NCBI GenBank assembly: GCA_018052735.1
Contig: JAGPMT010000002.1
Span: 62,001-126,000 of the forward strand
Length of the DNA stretch: 64,000 nucleotides
Reading direction: 5' to 3'
From: Phycisphaerae bacterium
GTDB taxonomy: Bacteria; Planctomycetota; Phycisphaerae; Sedimentisphaerales; Anaerohalosphaeraceae
Below are positions 42,670 through 52,271 of this stretch, one piece after another (within the stretch, counting starts at the first letter, position 1; each line of letters starts with the position of its first letter). The notes under the pieces are model-generated. The model was given only the letters and a program-made list of their open reading frames with translations, had not been told where the DNA came from and searched no databases. The position numbers were made by a program, and so were the translations under genes.

Positions 42670-43104
42670 ATGAATAAATCCATTAAAATACTTGTTGTAG
42701 ACGATGATGCTGTAGCCCGAGGCGTTTTGATACATTATCTTTCCAGCTACGGAAGCTGCACAGAGGCGGAAAATGGCGCAAAAGCCGTCGAACAGATTCG
42801 TCAGGCGATTATAGATAAGGCACCCTTTGAAGTTGTCTGTCTGGACATTATGATGCCAAAAATGGACGGATTAGATACCCTGCAGGCCATTCGCCAAATT
42901 GAAAAGGAAAACCAGATCGAACCTGCCAATCAGGCTAAAGTGATTATGACCACCACGGCCAGTCAGGTGTCCAAAACAATGAAGGCCTTTCATTACGGCT
43001 GCAACGCTTATCTAGTCAAGCCTGTTTCCAAAGATGACCTTTACCGCGAAATGATGAAGCTACCTGTCAGCGAACGGTATAAGGCCTACTGGCGAACCCT
43101 GTAA
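42670..43104 (+). CDS. Single-domain response regulator (CheY-like)
   Basis: A 144-residue receiver domain with no output domain. The acidic pocket is VVDDDA near the N-terminus, the phosphoacceptor Asp is in VCLDIMMPKMDGLD, the conserved Thr/Ser is in VIMTTTAS, and the Lys in YLVKPVSKDD. It should act by protein contact rather than DNA binding. Its kinase is not adjacent; the two soluble histidine kinases at 26.7-29.2 kb are candidates only by being orphan. ATG 42670 is preferred over TTG 42667. Confidence 0.93.
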   Translation: MNKSIKILVVDDDAVARGVLIHYLSSYGSCTEAENGAKAVEQIRQAIIDKAPFEVVCLDIMMPKMDGLDTLQAIRQIEKENQIEPANQAKVIMTTTASQVSKTMKAFHYGCNAYLVKPVSKDDLYREMMKLPVSERYKAYWRTL

Positions 43105-43120
43105 TCGGCTCCTGTAGGCA

Positions 43121-45466
43121 TTATTTGACCTTCATTATCCTTACGCCGTAAAGACCGCCTGCCGTATTATTCGGTTGGGCTTGAAAGCGAATGCGGACGC
43201 TTGTTTTATCTCTGGTCAGTTCAGAAGGTACCGGATAGGTTACGTCAAAGAATTCATTTGGTTTCTGATTATTCAGCGATTGGGAGGCAATTTTTGTCCC
43301 GTCCACAAGGATATCAAACGTTCTTGCGCCGGCATCCGAACCCCAGTAAGTACAGACCAGTTCCATCGGCACATCAGGCAGTACTTTCATTGTAAATTCG
43401 AACCAGCCGTTATAGGCATGCCGCCATTTGCGTCCTGCGAATTCGCCGGCCTGAGTGTTTTCACCTGTCAGGTTATGGTCGCGTTCGGGCTGCATTTCTC
43501 CGATGCGCAGCACATCAACCGACCGCGCTTCCAGTTCCTGCAATCGCTGCTGTTCGGCAGCGTATTCAGTTTTTTTCTGCTGCCATTGTTCGGGTGTAAA
43601 CTGATCCATATAAACCGTATAGGGCTGGTCAGCCACAGCATACAGCGGCAGCAGCCGCAGTTCGCGCATCGCCCCTTCATCTTCAATATCCCGTGCAATA
43701 CCGGCAGCAGTAAACTCCAGCGGCCGGCCCTCAACAGGTTTGAAGGCAGCCAGCAATTCCGCCGGCGTTCCGACAAGCAGCGGCAGGGGAGCATCGCCGC
43801 TCAAATCCGCCGCCAGCACAATCGGACCATACAGAAATGCGATACGGTTGGGCTTGTCGGGCATCGCCTCAGTCCGCAGCGTCATCGGCAATTTTAATTC
43901 GACAACATCCCCGCGGTTAAACCCTCGATTGACGGCAATATAGCCGGTGCTGTCCGGCTCGGTCGAGACGGGCTTGCCGTTAACCGAAACAGTCATCCCG
44001 GTAGTCCAAGCGGGCTTGCGCAGCTTCAAAATAAATGTGGTGGTTTTAGGACAATCGATTGTCAGCTTCACCGTATCACGGGCGGGGAAAGCCGTTTCCT
44101 GCGTCAGCGTAATGCCCTTGTCCTTCCATGTCAGCACCGACGGGATAAACAGATTGACATACAATGCGTTTCCGTTGTGGAAATAAATCGTCTCGCCGTA
44201 TTTGGCGTGGTTTTCAAAACCTGTGCCGACACAGCACCAGAACGAGTCGAACGGATCGCAGAAATGCTTGCGGGCGGGCATGTCCAGAAAGCCCTTATAC
44301 ATAATCATCCCTGTACGCGGATGCTGATGTGCCAGAATGTGGTTGTATAGGGCACGCTCGTAGTAGTCCATTTCGGCAGCGCGGGGCTGTGCGGCAAACA
44401 AATGCCGCGTCAGCTTGAGCATATTGTAGGTATTGCACGTCTCGGTGGTGTCATGCATCGGTTCGGACAGCTTGTCCGGCTGCCCGAAGTGCTCATTGGC
44501 GCTGTTGCCGCCGTTGACGAAGGTATAGTGGCTGACCACAGTGTCCCAGAAAAAGCGGGCGATGGTCTTGAAATTCTCCATACCCGTCATCTCATAGATG
44601 CGGGCGGCGCCGATAATTTTCGGGACCTGTGTATTGGCATGGCGGCCCGCCAGAGAATCCTTTTGATTGGCCAGCGGATCCAATACCTCTTTATGATAGA
44701 ACTTCAGAGCAAGGATTTTATACTTTTCTTCGCCGGTCATAGCATACAGGTCGATAAGCACTTCATTCATCCCGCCGTGTTCACAGGCCAGCATTTTCTG
44801 CCATTGCTCATCGGAGAGGTTTTTGGTTACCTCGAATGTCCAATCGCCCATTTTTTTCAGCACTTCCAGCGCCTTGGCATTGCCGCAGTAAACAAACGCA
44901 TCGCGCAGGCCGGCCATTACTTTGTGGTTGGTGTACCACGGTACCCAGCCGCCGTTGAGGTCGAAGCCGGCCGAGCGGATATCGCCCCGGGCGATTTCTT
45001 CAAAAATGCGCTTGCCGTTAGGATACGCCGCCAGATAGCCGTTGCCGTTGGCTTCCTGACAGAGGGCCAGTTCGTCGATAATATAGTCGGCACGGGCTTT
45101 GTACTGAGCATCGCCGCTGGCAGCATACATCATTGCACAGGCCGACAAATAATGACCCAGACAATGCCCCGCAACTCCTTGACTTTCCCAGCCGCCGTAG
45201 ACTTTGCCCTTCGGCTCCAAACCGGCTTCTTTACGGAACCACGCCAGAAAGCGATCCGGCTCCAGTTTCAGAAGCCATTGAGCGTTACGGTTCATTGCAT
45301 CCTTAAAAATACCTTCGGTCAGATGGACGTCCGAAAGTCCAAACGCATAAACCGAAGGGGGCGAAACCGGCTGGACGGCATACGGATATGGCAGAGCCAG
45401 CGAATCCCCGGAAGCAATTGAGGTCAAAAAGCAGCATACTGCTGCAGCAGTTACCAGAGTTTTCAT
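43121..45466 (-). CDS. Exported GH127 beta-L-arabinofuranosidase-like enzyme
   Basis: A 781-residue secreted enzyme of the DUF1680/GH127 family, with signal peptide (LVTAAAVCCFLTSIASG). It folds as an alpha/alpha barrel and removes beta-L-arabinofuranose or related sugars from plant glycans. The zinc-cysteine catalytic centre is seen in HDTTETCNTYNMLKL (Glu) and SFWCCVGTGFENHAKYGETI (Cys411-Cys412). C-terminal beta-sandwich domains include WFEFTMKVLP and FDILVDGTKIASQ, as in DUF6805 proteins. ATG 45466 starts the signal peptide; the frame runs to 45544. It is transcribed alone from a clear promoter. Confidence 0.93.
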   Translation of the reverse strand: MKTLVTAAAVCCFLTSIASGDSLALPYPYAVQPVSPPSVYAFGLSDVHLTEGIFKDAMNRNAQWLLKLEPDRFLAWFRKEAGLEPKGKVYGGWESQGVAGHCLGHYLSACAMMYAASGDAQYKARADYIIDELALCQEANGNGYLAAYPNGKRIFEEIARGDIRSAGFDLNGGWVPWYTNHKVMAGLRDAFVYCGNAKALEVLKKMGDWTFEVTKNLSDEQWQKMLACEHGGMNEVLIDLYAMTGEEKYKILALKFYHKEVLDPLANQKDSLAGRHANTQVPKIIGAARIYEMTGMENFKTIARFFWDTVVSHYTFVNGGNSANEHFGQPDKLSEPMHDTTETCNTYNMLKLTRHLFAAQPRAAEMDYYERALYNHILAHQHPRTGMIMYKGFLDMPARKHFCDPFDSFWCCVGTGFENHAKYGETIYFHNGNALYVNLFIPSVLTWKDKGITLTQETAFPARDTVKLTIDCPKTTTFILKLRKPAWTTGMTVSVNGKPVSTEPDSTGYIAVNRGFNRGDVVELKLPMTLRTEAMPDKPNRIAFLYGPIVLAADLSGDAPLPLLVGTPAELLAAFKPVEGRPLEFTAAGIARDIEDEGAMRELRLLPLYAVADQPYTVYMDQFTPEQWQQKKTEYAAEQQRLQELEARSVDVLRIGEMQPERDHNLTGENTQAGEFAGRKWRHAYNGWFEFTMKVLPDVPMELVCTYWGSDAGARTFDILVDGTKIASQSLNNQKPNEFFDVTYPVPSELTRDKTSVRIRFQAQPNNTAGGLYGVRIMKVK

Positions 45467-45549
45467 ACTGTGAAATTTCCCTTGTGTTAAAATTGAAGTA
45501 CAGTTTCGTTCATGTCTTCCGCAACATGATAAAATAATAAGCACTTTGT

Positions 45550-45578
45550 AGTATCCCTATTTTTGAGCCAAATGTCAA
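45550..45578 (-). promoter_or_regulatory. Sigma-70 promoter of the GH127 gene
   Basis: On the minus strand a perfect TTGACA (45578-45573) is followed after 17 bases by GATACT (45555-45550), which puts the transcript start near 45543, about 77 bases before the start codon. Confidence 0.5.
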
Positions 45579-46106
45579 GGGTTCGACTCTAAGTGTAATC
45601 CGCCGGCAATATAGTGCGGTAGGAAATATTTGAGGAATTTAGGCAATGCAGAAGATCCTAAAACTTATATCAAGGAAAATCAGGTCTGTTATAACATCTT
45701 TTGCTTATAAGGTTTATGTGTCGGATGTAAGTATCTGTTTTGATAAGAACATAAGAGCTTAGCCGGCAATGGTGCAAGGGATATTTAATCTTCCGCAAGA
45801 GTATGTTTTTTCTTAATTTTCATATTTTTTTGTTTTTTGTTATGAAAGTGAGATAAAATAATAAGTTACTTAGAGAGACTGCTTGCAGACAAAAAGCATC
45901 CTTTATACTGCAGCGGCAGTTCGATGAAAAAAGGAGAAAGAGTTTGTTTCATTCGGAAAATCAATTTTCCGGAAATTACCGTCAATTGCTGTCTTTACCC
46001 ATTGCGCATCGTCAGTACTTTCCCATCCAGATTTGCGGATAAAAACATGCCGGCAGAATGGCTGCAGGCATGTGACAAGATTGATTTGATTTACGGAGGG
46101 TTAAAC
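45579..46106. other. Long leader region upstream of the DUF6345 gene
   Basis: About 530 bases without a convincing gene. A perfect inverted repeat, CGGAAAAT-CA-ATTTTCCG, sits at 45954-45971. The reading frame of the next gene stays open back to ATG 45924, but that extension would bury the signal peptide. No known riboswitch class was recognised. Confidence 0.5.
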
Positions 46107-48110
46107 ATGAAAACACATCTATTTTCTTATCTTATCTTAGTTATGCTTCTTGTGTTGTGTTGTGCTTCTGTAACTGCCTACGAAGTTTCGGCCGCCGGTG
46201 CCTGCAGCAGTCCGAATTCGCATCCCGATGCCAAGGGCTTTTATGACAAAGTACGGAGCTTTTCCGGCTGGACCGGCAATTTTTATGTAGAGGACAACAA
46301 CAGCAAAGAAATACATTACAAGCGGGTGGATATGGGCGGCCAAAACAACAGCTGGGTAGACAGCAGCGATATCCATTACCATGTCAGTCACGGCGGAACG
46401 CGCTGGGATTCCTACTACGGCAAAGATCTAAAGGCTGTGCTGTTTGAAGACGGCACCAGTCTGGTTCCCAGCGAAGCCCGCACCTGCTGGGGCGATTCGG
46501 ACCTCGAATGGATAGCATTTCGCAACTGCCAGCTGCTCAACGATGTTTCCCGCCCCTACTGGGCCAATGCGATGAACGGGCTGCATCTAATTCTCGGCTT
46601 TGTCACCAACAGCTCCAAGCACGACAATTTCGGCAAACTATGGGCAGAGAAAATGAAAAAGACTACGATTTTGTGGTGGACCATCCCCGGTCAGACGATT
46701 ACACAGGCTTGGTTTAACACGGCAGATGCCACCCAGCCCAGCGGCCGCATTGCTCGCGTGCTGGCCGAAGTGCAGGACAACTACAACGACCACCTGTGGG
46801 GCAACGGCTATGTTTCACCTGATCCTTCGGTGGATAATTATTACTGGTATTGGGACCATACCGCCGGTAGTCCGCCCTATCTGAATGTCAATATGCTGGA
46901 GATGATGTACATCTACAAGGTTATGCCGCGTACTGTGAATGAAGAGTATGTGCAGCAGATTGGAAATGCCTTTGGCCTGCAGGGTCCGATTGGTCAGAAC
47001 TGCGAGAGCTATTTTATGGCAGACCTTTCAAATCCGGCCGGTCCCCGTATTCTTGAAATATCCAAGACCACCGGCCATTTCCATTTCCACGATGACGGCA
47101 AGCTTTTCGTTCTCGATCCGCAGGGCGGCAAATTCCCGCCGGAACAGGCTCTTGAAGTGGCTCAGGCATTTTTGTCCCGCAACAAACTGTTGCCGCAGGA
47201 TGCTCGGGCTTATGCGGTAGAATATGATACGCTGACAGAGGAAAATTATGAAAAAGGCACCATCCGACAGAGGCTGACGATGAATACCAATGTTGTCTGG
47301 GCACGCCAGATTCCTGCGGATCCGAAGCAGACGTTGGTATCTGTGGCCGGCGCCGGAGCACGGCTGAAAATCTATCTGGACAAAACCGGCGGCATTATGG
47401 GCGGTCTGGGCAACTGGCGGCAGATTCAGCCAATAGAATTGCTCGAGGTTAATGACAGCAGAAAAACATGGTCATTTTTCGATGTTTTTGGTTCGAAAAT
47501 TGTTCTCGAACCCCCGCTGGTCGAATATGATCAGGCCGTTCCCAATTTTGAGACCGCTGTTCAGCTTTATTATGAATTCTCGTATGACATACAGCAGGCC
47601 GAGCTGATTCCCTGCTGGCTTTTTAATGTTGATTACTACCTCAAAGGAAAGCTGATGCTGACAGCCGAGACATTCATTCCTGCTTCGACGATGTATATGG
47701 CGCCGGTAGTGGAGATTGTCAAACCCGAGGATTCTTCCAAGTTCCCCGCCGGCAGTATGATAGGATTTGACTGCGAGGTTGCTTCCGGCCTTGGTACACC
47801 GCCTTACAGCTTCCAGTGGACTTCCAGTGTGGACGGTGTGCTGTCGGACCAGCAGACTTTTCAAACGGATACTTTGACTGTCCGCTGTCCGGATATCTCA
47901 ATGGACTGCCAGCCGCTGCCGCATACCATCACCGTTACTGTAACGGATGCCAAAGGATTGCAGTCCTCGGATTCGATACAGATTACGATTATTGGCCCAT
48001 GCGACGAATGCAAAGATCCGGCTGACTTTAATCAGGATAAGATAGTGGATTTGGAAGATTTTGCTTACTGGGCCAGCCGCTTCCTGATGCAGTCAGGAAA
48101 GCAGGAATGA
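46107..48110 (+). CDS. Exported DUF6345-type protein with dockerin-like tail
   Basis: A 667-residue secreted protein. After the signal peptide (FSYLILVMLLVLCCASVTA) comes a DUF6345-type domain (about 40-270) with HYHVSHGGTRWDS and LEWIAFRNCQLL. The His95-Gly and Cys141 after a hydrophobic strand are arranged as in clan CD (caspase-like) peptidases, so it may be a cysteine peptidase; this is inference. A middle domain, an Ig/PKD-like domain (about 535-625, VEIVKPEDSSKFPAGSMI) and a single dockerin-like motif (DFNQDKIVDLEDFAYWASRF) follow. GGAGG precedes ATG 46107. Confidence 0.75.
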   Translation: MKTHLFSYLILVMLLVLCCASVTAYEVSAAGACSSPNSHPDAKGFYDKVRSFSGWTGNFYVEDNNSKEIHYKRVDMGGQNNSWVDSSDIHYHVSHGGTRWDSYYGKDLKAVLFEDGTSLVPSEARTCWGDSDLEWIAFRNCQLLNDVSRPYWANAMNGLHLILGFVTNSSKHDNFGKLWAEKMKKTTILWWTIPGQTITQAWFNTADATQPSGRIARVLAEVQDNYNDHLWGNGYVSPDPSVDNYYWYWDHTAGSPPYLNVNMLEMMYIYKVMPRTVNEEYVQQIGNAFGLQGPIGQNCESYFMADLSNPAGPRILEISKTTGHFHFHDDGKLFVLDPQGGKFPPEQALEVAQAFLSRNKLLPQDARAYAVEYDTLTEENYEKGTIRQRLTMNTNVVWARQIPADPKQTLVSVAGAGARLKIYLDKTGGIMGGLGNWRQIQPIELLEVNDSRKTWSFFDVFGSKIVLEPPLVEYDQAVPNFETAVQLYYEFSYDIQQAELIPCWLFNVDYYLKGKLMLTAETFIPASTMYMAPVVEIVKPEDSSKFPAGSMIGFDCEVASGLGTPPYSFQWTSSVDGVLSDQQTFQTDTLTVRCPDISMDCQPLPHTITVTVTDAKGLQSSDSIQITIIGPCDECKDPADFNQDKIVDLEDFAYWASRFLMQSGKQE

Positions 48111-48120
48111 CGGTAAAGAA

Positions 48121-48154
48121 AAGGACAGGCATCAGTTGCTTGATGCCTGTCCTT
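48121..48154. terminator. Terminator hairpin between convergent dockerin-tagged genes
   Basis: A perfect 14-bp stem, 48121-48134 with 48141-48154, and a six-base loop lie ten bases after the DUF6345 stop. The T-rich stretch on the minus side (complement of 48115-48120) favours termination of the minus-strand GLUG gene; the plus-strand side has few Ts. Confidence 0.7.
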
Positions 48155-48205
48155 GTGGGTGCTGATAAGAGACAACAATCTGACTCCAGTAATAATATAA
48201 AGGCC

Positions 48206-49285
48206 TTAGACATTCAGTTCTGAAGGCGCCTGAATGTCTTCTGTCAGCCATTGTTCGGCCAGAATAGAAAAGTCCTCCAGCGCAACAACGCCGTCGCGAT
48301 TCAAATCGGCCGAAGGACGGCTGCGGATATACGGGTAGGTTTGGTGCTCCCCAAGTTCCCAAATATTCACAAAGTCCCATCCAGCGCTGATGTAGGTTGT
48401 GCTTTGCTTCATCTGGGCTGTCGTCTTGCCGATCCCTCCGGCGCTGGTGCTTTCTCCGCTGACCTGCATATCCCAGAAAGAGTCGGCTACAATGGAGCCG
48501 TCATTGAGGCCTACCAGACCCCCGACATTCGGAATGCTGATACTGGGACGCTGTACAATTCCGGCTGCATAGCACTTGGCGGCCAGAGAATTACTGCTGA
48601 ACATCCAGCCGATCAGGCCGCCTAAGACTTCATTGGGGCCGCCCGTCGTGTCGATGACACCGATTACAGAGGCCTGCGAATAACAGTAATAAAGCGTTCC
48701 GCCCCAGAGATATCCAACCAGTCCGCCTACATAGCGGCTGCCGGTAACTGTTCCCATCGACCAGCATCCCAGAAACGCCGATTGGAGGGTACAGCATCCC
48801 GCAATTCCCCCGACTAAAGAAACTCCCTTAACGGTTCCATTCCAGCTGCAGGCCATAATAGTTGCCGAGTCCAACCGTCCGACCAGACCGCCTACCCCAA
48901 AACGGCCTTCCACGGATGCATTTTCTACATGCAAATCGCAGATTTCTGCTTCCCCCCATATATATCCGAACAATCCCACATTGTCGGATCCCGGCTGACT
49001 GATAACCGCATTGCTGATAGTCCAGCCGTCCCCTCGAAACACACCGGTAAACTTTGTTGTACTGTTGCCGATGGGTGTCAATGTGACTCCCGCCAAATCC
49101 AGGGGTCCGGTTAGTTTGAAATGCTTGTCCCAATCCTGCGGTGTGGACATTAAAATCTGCCAGTCTGCGGGAGTAGATATCTGATAAGGATTATCTGCCG
49201 TCCCGCTGCCCCCGCCGCTGTAGATTCCTGCCGAAGCAAAACTCGCCAGAAACAAAATACCCATCATCATTGTTTTCGTCATCAT
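48206..49285 (-). CDS. Exported GLUG-repeat protein with dockerin-like tail
   Basis: A 359-residue secreted protein. After the signal peptide (MMMGILFLASFASAG) comes the planctomycete-type opening YSGGGSGTADNPYQISTPAD, then several GLUG-type repeats with VGLFGYIWG, VGGLVGRLD, VGGIAGCC, VGGLVGYLWGG, LGGLIGWM and VGGLVGLN, which should stack as a beta-helix. The tail has ADLNRDGVVALEDFSILAEQ then WL, a dockerin-like half motif. The role is unknown; surface binding to polysaccharide or cells is plausible. ATG 49285 has AGAGG upstream and is preferred over 49300. Confidence 0.88.
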   Translation of the reverse strand: MMTKTMMMGILFLASFASAGIYSGGGSGTADNPYQISTPADWQILMSTPQDWDKHFKLTGPLDLAGVTLTPIGNSTTKFTGVFRGDGWTISNAVISQPGSDNVGLFGYIWGEAEICDLHVENASVEGRFGVGGLVGRLDSATIMACSWNGTVKGVSLVGGIAGCCTLQSAFLGCWSMGTVTGSRYVGGLVGYLWGGTLYYCYSQASVIGVIDTTGGPNEVLGGLIGWMFSSNSLAAKCYAAGIVQRPSISIPNVGGLVGLNDGSIVADSFWDMQVSGESTSAGGIGKTTAQMKQSTTYISAGWDFVNIWELGEHQTYPYIRSRPSADLNRDGVVALEDFSILAEQWLTEDIQAPSELNV

Positions 49286-49474
49286 CGCCTCTTTCTCCAT
49301 AGAAAATTGCCGAAAAATCAGAGCGCCAACCAGTTGCTGCTCTTGAAAGTTTCTGTACTAAATCCGGGTACTCCTCTTGATACAACCCCAGCCAATAAAA
49401 CTATCATTATACTGTTTAAATTAGGAAAAATCAAGCATAAAAAGGATTTGCAAAGGGCTTAAACAGTGAAAAAA

Positions 49475-49506
49475 AGGGACAGCCGCCTGAGAGCAGGGCT
49501 GTCCCT
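49475..49506 (-). terminator. Rho-independent terminator of the LamG gene
   Basis: A 10-bp stem, AGGGACAGCC (49475-49484) with GGCTGTCCCT (49497-49506), lies 28 bases after the minus-strand stop and is followed on that strand by seven T residues (complement of 49468-49474). Confidence 0.85.
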
Positions 49507-49533
49507 ATATGGAGTGCCGTCCAAACATTATCT

Positions 49534-51702
49534 TTATTGTGCCGGCTGTACACTGGTATCCAGCAGCCATTCGGAAGCCAGCTTGACAAAGTCGCCTAAA
49601 TCCACGATGCAGTCGCCGTCTAAATCATACGCAACAGGAGCCGGACATACTGCCTTGCCGGTGATGTCGGCATACGTTTGGGCAATCGTCGCCGCATCCA
49701 AGGGATAATTATAAATCTCAACTTCGTCTAAAACACAGGGAGTAACGCTGGAGCCCTCAAAAATCAGGTTGCCTGAGCTGCCCCGAACACGTCCGGCCAG
49801 TGATACCGGCGACAGAGTGGAATTTATGACACCGGCAGCTTCGTCATATTCCTGAATAATGCGGCCGTCATCCCGGCTGTACACACGGCTCAGAACACCG
49901 TCAATATAGACTTTTTTAACAGAGCCGTCAAAGGTGCCGACGGCATAATGCCAGCTGTTGTCGTAAACGGTACGGTTGCTGGCAGTCCCATCATCGTTGG
50001 CAGTTCCCCGCGTTGTAAAGCAGATTTTATTAAGCGTGTCGCCCCGATGCCGAAGCTGCCAGCCCTGTCCGCTCTCCCCGTTGCGGGCAACCATTGGTCC
50101 CCAATTGGCCGCAAACGGCGCCTTTATCCAGCAGGCCACAGTTATGCTGTAATTGCAGATATCAAAGTAGGATGACTGGTCAGGGTCTGTATACAACATA
50201 TCTTCAGCGCCGGTGTTGTTATCAAACTCCATGCCGCTGCCCACTATGCCGGCTGTAAACACCGGGTCTCCATACAGCAGCGAAACAGGACTGCCGGGCA
50301 CAGTACTGTTGGGATTGTTTTCTTCAAATGGCCAGTAGGCAATGCGGCGTTTGATAGCCAGCGGGGCTTTGCCGGACACAGCCGGTATGCCGGACTCATT
50401 GTTTACGATACAATAATAAAGACCTTCATCTGACATTTTAGCATTCGCAATCGCTAGCGCAGCTTCTGTTACTCCTGAAATATCGCCGCCATCGGAAAGC
50501 TGGATGTCGTTTTGGCCGTCAACATACTTAAACCATTGATATGTCGGGGTTGAAATCGAGACAACAGTAACCGTAAATGTCGCTGTTCCGCCGGTTTCAA
50601 TAATTTGAAAAGCAGGATGGCCGGTAATGATAGGCACTGATTTTTCCGTCTCAAAAATCCAGATATCGCCGGTCCGAACACTGGCTGTGTTGTAAATAGT
50701 ATCCACACGCCAGTAATAGGTCGTATCACGGCTCAGCGTCGAAGGGGTATAAGAAGCCTGCAGTGTTTCTGCATCCCAGACAAGAATATCCGCCGCAAAA
50801 GCGAAATTTGGTTCGGCTGCTGTTTTCATATACAATTTCATACTTACCAAATTCGGGTCTGCCTGACCATTGGGATCCTGCGGCACAGTCCAAACAAACG
50901 ATGCTGTAATGGGCACATCAGTTTCACCTGAGGCCGGCTGGGGATTATGCGGTCGGTCGGAAAGCGAGCCCGGCACGAAGGTTTCTGGGAATGTTGTGGC
51001 AATGATAACATCGTCCCATGTCGTCGCGGCTCCGCTGGCAATCCGTACACCGTTGACCCAGTTCCACATATTCAGGTTATTAAAAACAGCATCAGCGCTG
51101 GTGTGATTCCACGCGATATCATAATCGCCGGTATCCGGATCAACCCACATTCTGGCGGCATTGTGATTGTAATCCAGCACACCGACAATCCGATACGGCC
51201 GCCCGATAACGGCCTGAACGTTCGTCAAAACATATTGGCCGTTGTTCTCATTGTTGACTCCCAGATATCCCAGACCTCCGGTTTGCCAAGGCATCCCGAA
51301 TTTGACGCGTTCGCCCCATTCCCCGTCCTGAGCGCTGATGCCCAGCCAGCCCTGAGGAGCATTAATCGTTAAAGTCGCCGCAAAGTATACAATGCCGACG
51401 TTTTGAAATGCGCCGGTTCCCCATGTATCCGAACCAAATTCCCGCCGGGCGGAAATCCAGCCGGCTCCGCTGTCTTGCAGCGACAGAGTCCCGTTAACCA
51501 CATTTGTAATGCCGGCCTGATTAAGCCACGAAGTCGGGGAAGGGCCTTGCGGTTTGCCGACTCCTTTCCAGTCCCATCCGTACCCGCCGTTTCTTCCGGC
51601 AACCGGACCATCGGGATAATTAAAGAAATCCGACCCGACAATATCCCCATAAACGGGAATCATCAGAAGCAGCATCATTAAAAAAAGTTTTGTCTGTCTC
51701 AT
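49534..51702 (-). CDS. Large exported LamG/Ig-domain protein with dockerin-like tail
   Basis: A 722-residue secreted protein with signal peptide (KLFLMMLLLMIPVYG). Domains in order: an N-terminal beta-sandwich (about 20-235, GTLSLQDSGAGWISARREFG), a fibronectin-like domain (about 245-350, HNPQPASGETDVPITASF, TTYYWRVDTIY), an Ig-like domain (355-450, PTYQWFKYVDG, DEGLYYCIVNN), a concanavalin/LamG domain (455-670, YSITVACWIKAPF, HYAVGTFDGSVKKVYIDG) and the tail DLDGDCIVDLGDFVKLASEW then LL. It probably binds glycans or cell surfaces; no catalytic site is recognised. Confidence 0.88.
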   Translation of the reverse strand: MRQTKLFLMMLLLMIPVYGDIVGSDFFNYPDGPVAGRNGGYGWDWKGVGKPQGPSPTSWLNQAGITNVVNGTLSLQDSGAGWISARREFGSDTWGTGAFQNVGIVYFAATLTINAPQGWLGISAQDGEWGERVKFGMPWQTGGLGYLGVNNENNGQYVLTNVQAVIGRPYRIVGVLDYNHNAARMWVDPDTGDYDIAWNHTSADAVFNNLNMWNWVNGVRIASGAATTWDDVIIATTFPETFVPGSLSDRPHNPQPASGETDVPITASFVWTVPQDPNGQADPNLVSMKLYMKTAAEPNFAFAADILVWDAETLQASYTPSTLSRDTTYYWRVDTIYNTASVRTGDIWIFETEKSVPIITGHPAFQIIETGGTATFTVTVVSISTPTYQWFKYVDGQNDIQLSDGGDISGVTEAALAIANAKMSDEGLYYCIVNNESGIPAVSGKAPLAIKRRIAYWPFEENNPNSTVPGSPVSLLYGDPVFTAGIVGSGMEFDNNTGAEDMLYTDPDQSSYFDICNYSITVACWIKAPFAANWGPMVARNGESGQGWQLRHRGDTLNKICFTTRGTANDDGTASNRTVYDNSWHYAVGTFDGSVKKVYIDGVLSRVYSRDDGRIIQEYDEAAGVINSTLSPVSLAGRVRGSSGNLIFEGSSVTPCVLDEVEIYNYPLDAATIAQTYADITGKAVCPAPVAYDLDGDCIVDLGDFVKLASEWLLDTSVQPAQ

Positions 51703-52161
51703 ACGCTCACCCTTTCCTCAAAAATTACATTTGTTATTTGCTGCAGCTCGGTGCTAACCGAACCACCCTATTTCTGTTTTTCAGTACCCAAATCCCCTCG
51801 GCGGCTTCCGAAATCTCCCTGCCCAATCTATGGCAGTGACCATCTGGTAAAAGTACTGGAACCGATAATGCTGCTGATAAAAATTTTTTAAGAAGAAAGG
51901 ATATGGATATGACTACATTGTGCCTGCTGATTACCGATGTGATCCGTGAAAGTTGCCCGGCCATCATTCTTCTCATCATCTGTCCTCTTTATCCTGAATT
52001 TATGATTCTAAAATCATAATCCTCAAATAGACAGATAGCAGCACTGCCGCTGCTTCAACAATATTATATATAGCAACCGATTGTTATGTCAATTTCCACT
52101 TTTTTATTTTGAGAAGGCAAATCCTGATAAGTTGTTTAATCTGCTGTATCAAAAAAAGTTT
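51703..52161. other. Region upstream of the LamG gene
   Basis: About 460 bases without a supported gene. An 81-codon minus-strand frame (51979-51734) with a GGACAG-like upstream element exists, but its product matches nothing known and it is not called. An imperfect inverted repeat around GGTGCTAACCGAACC (near 51750-51765) lies close to the LamG start. Confidence 0.4.
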
Positions 52162-52195
52162 ATAAAAAAATGCCCCCGGGCAATTGAGGGCATTT
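52162..52195 (-). terminator. Terminator downstream of ilvN
   Basis: On the minus strand AAATGCCC (52195-52188) pairs with GGGCATTT (52175-52168), followed by T residues. It would end the ilvBN transcript about 75 bases after the ilvN stop. Confidence 0.75.
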
Positions 52196-52271
52196 GGTGG
52201 TTAAGAGGCTGACAAATCCGGTTTGAAAGAACTCTGCTGCTATAATCTGTTTTTATTACTGTCTTTTGCCG

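Noticed and set aside
44402-45421. 339-codon plus-strand frame
   Set aside because: It is antisense to the GH127 gene, whose catalytic motifs are clear.
45583-45600. GGGTTCGACTCT, resembling a tRNA T-loop
   Set aside because: The flanking bases do not form the T stem, and no anticodon or acceptor arms can be found around it.
45924-46106. N-terminal extension of the DUF6345 protein from ATG 45924
   Set aside because: It would place 61 residues before a typical signal peptide, and the best ribosome site (GGAGG) lies before ATG 46107.
51734-51979. 81-codon minus-strand frame upstream of the LamG gene
   Set aside because: The product has no signal peptide, domain or known relative that I can see; a weak upstream purine tract alone is not enough.
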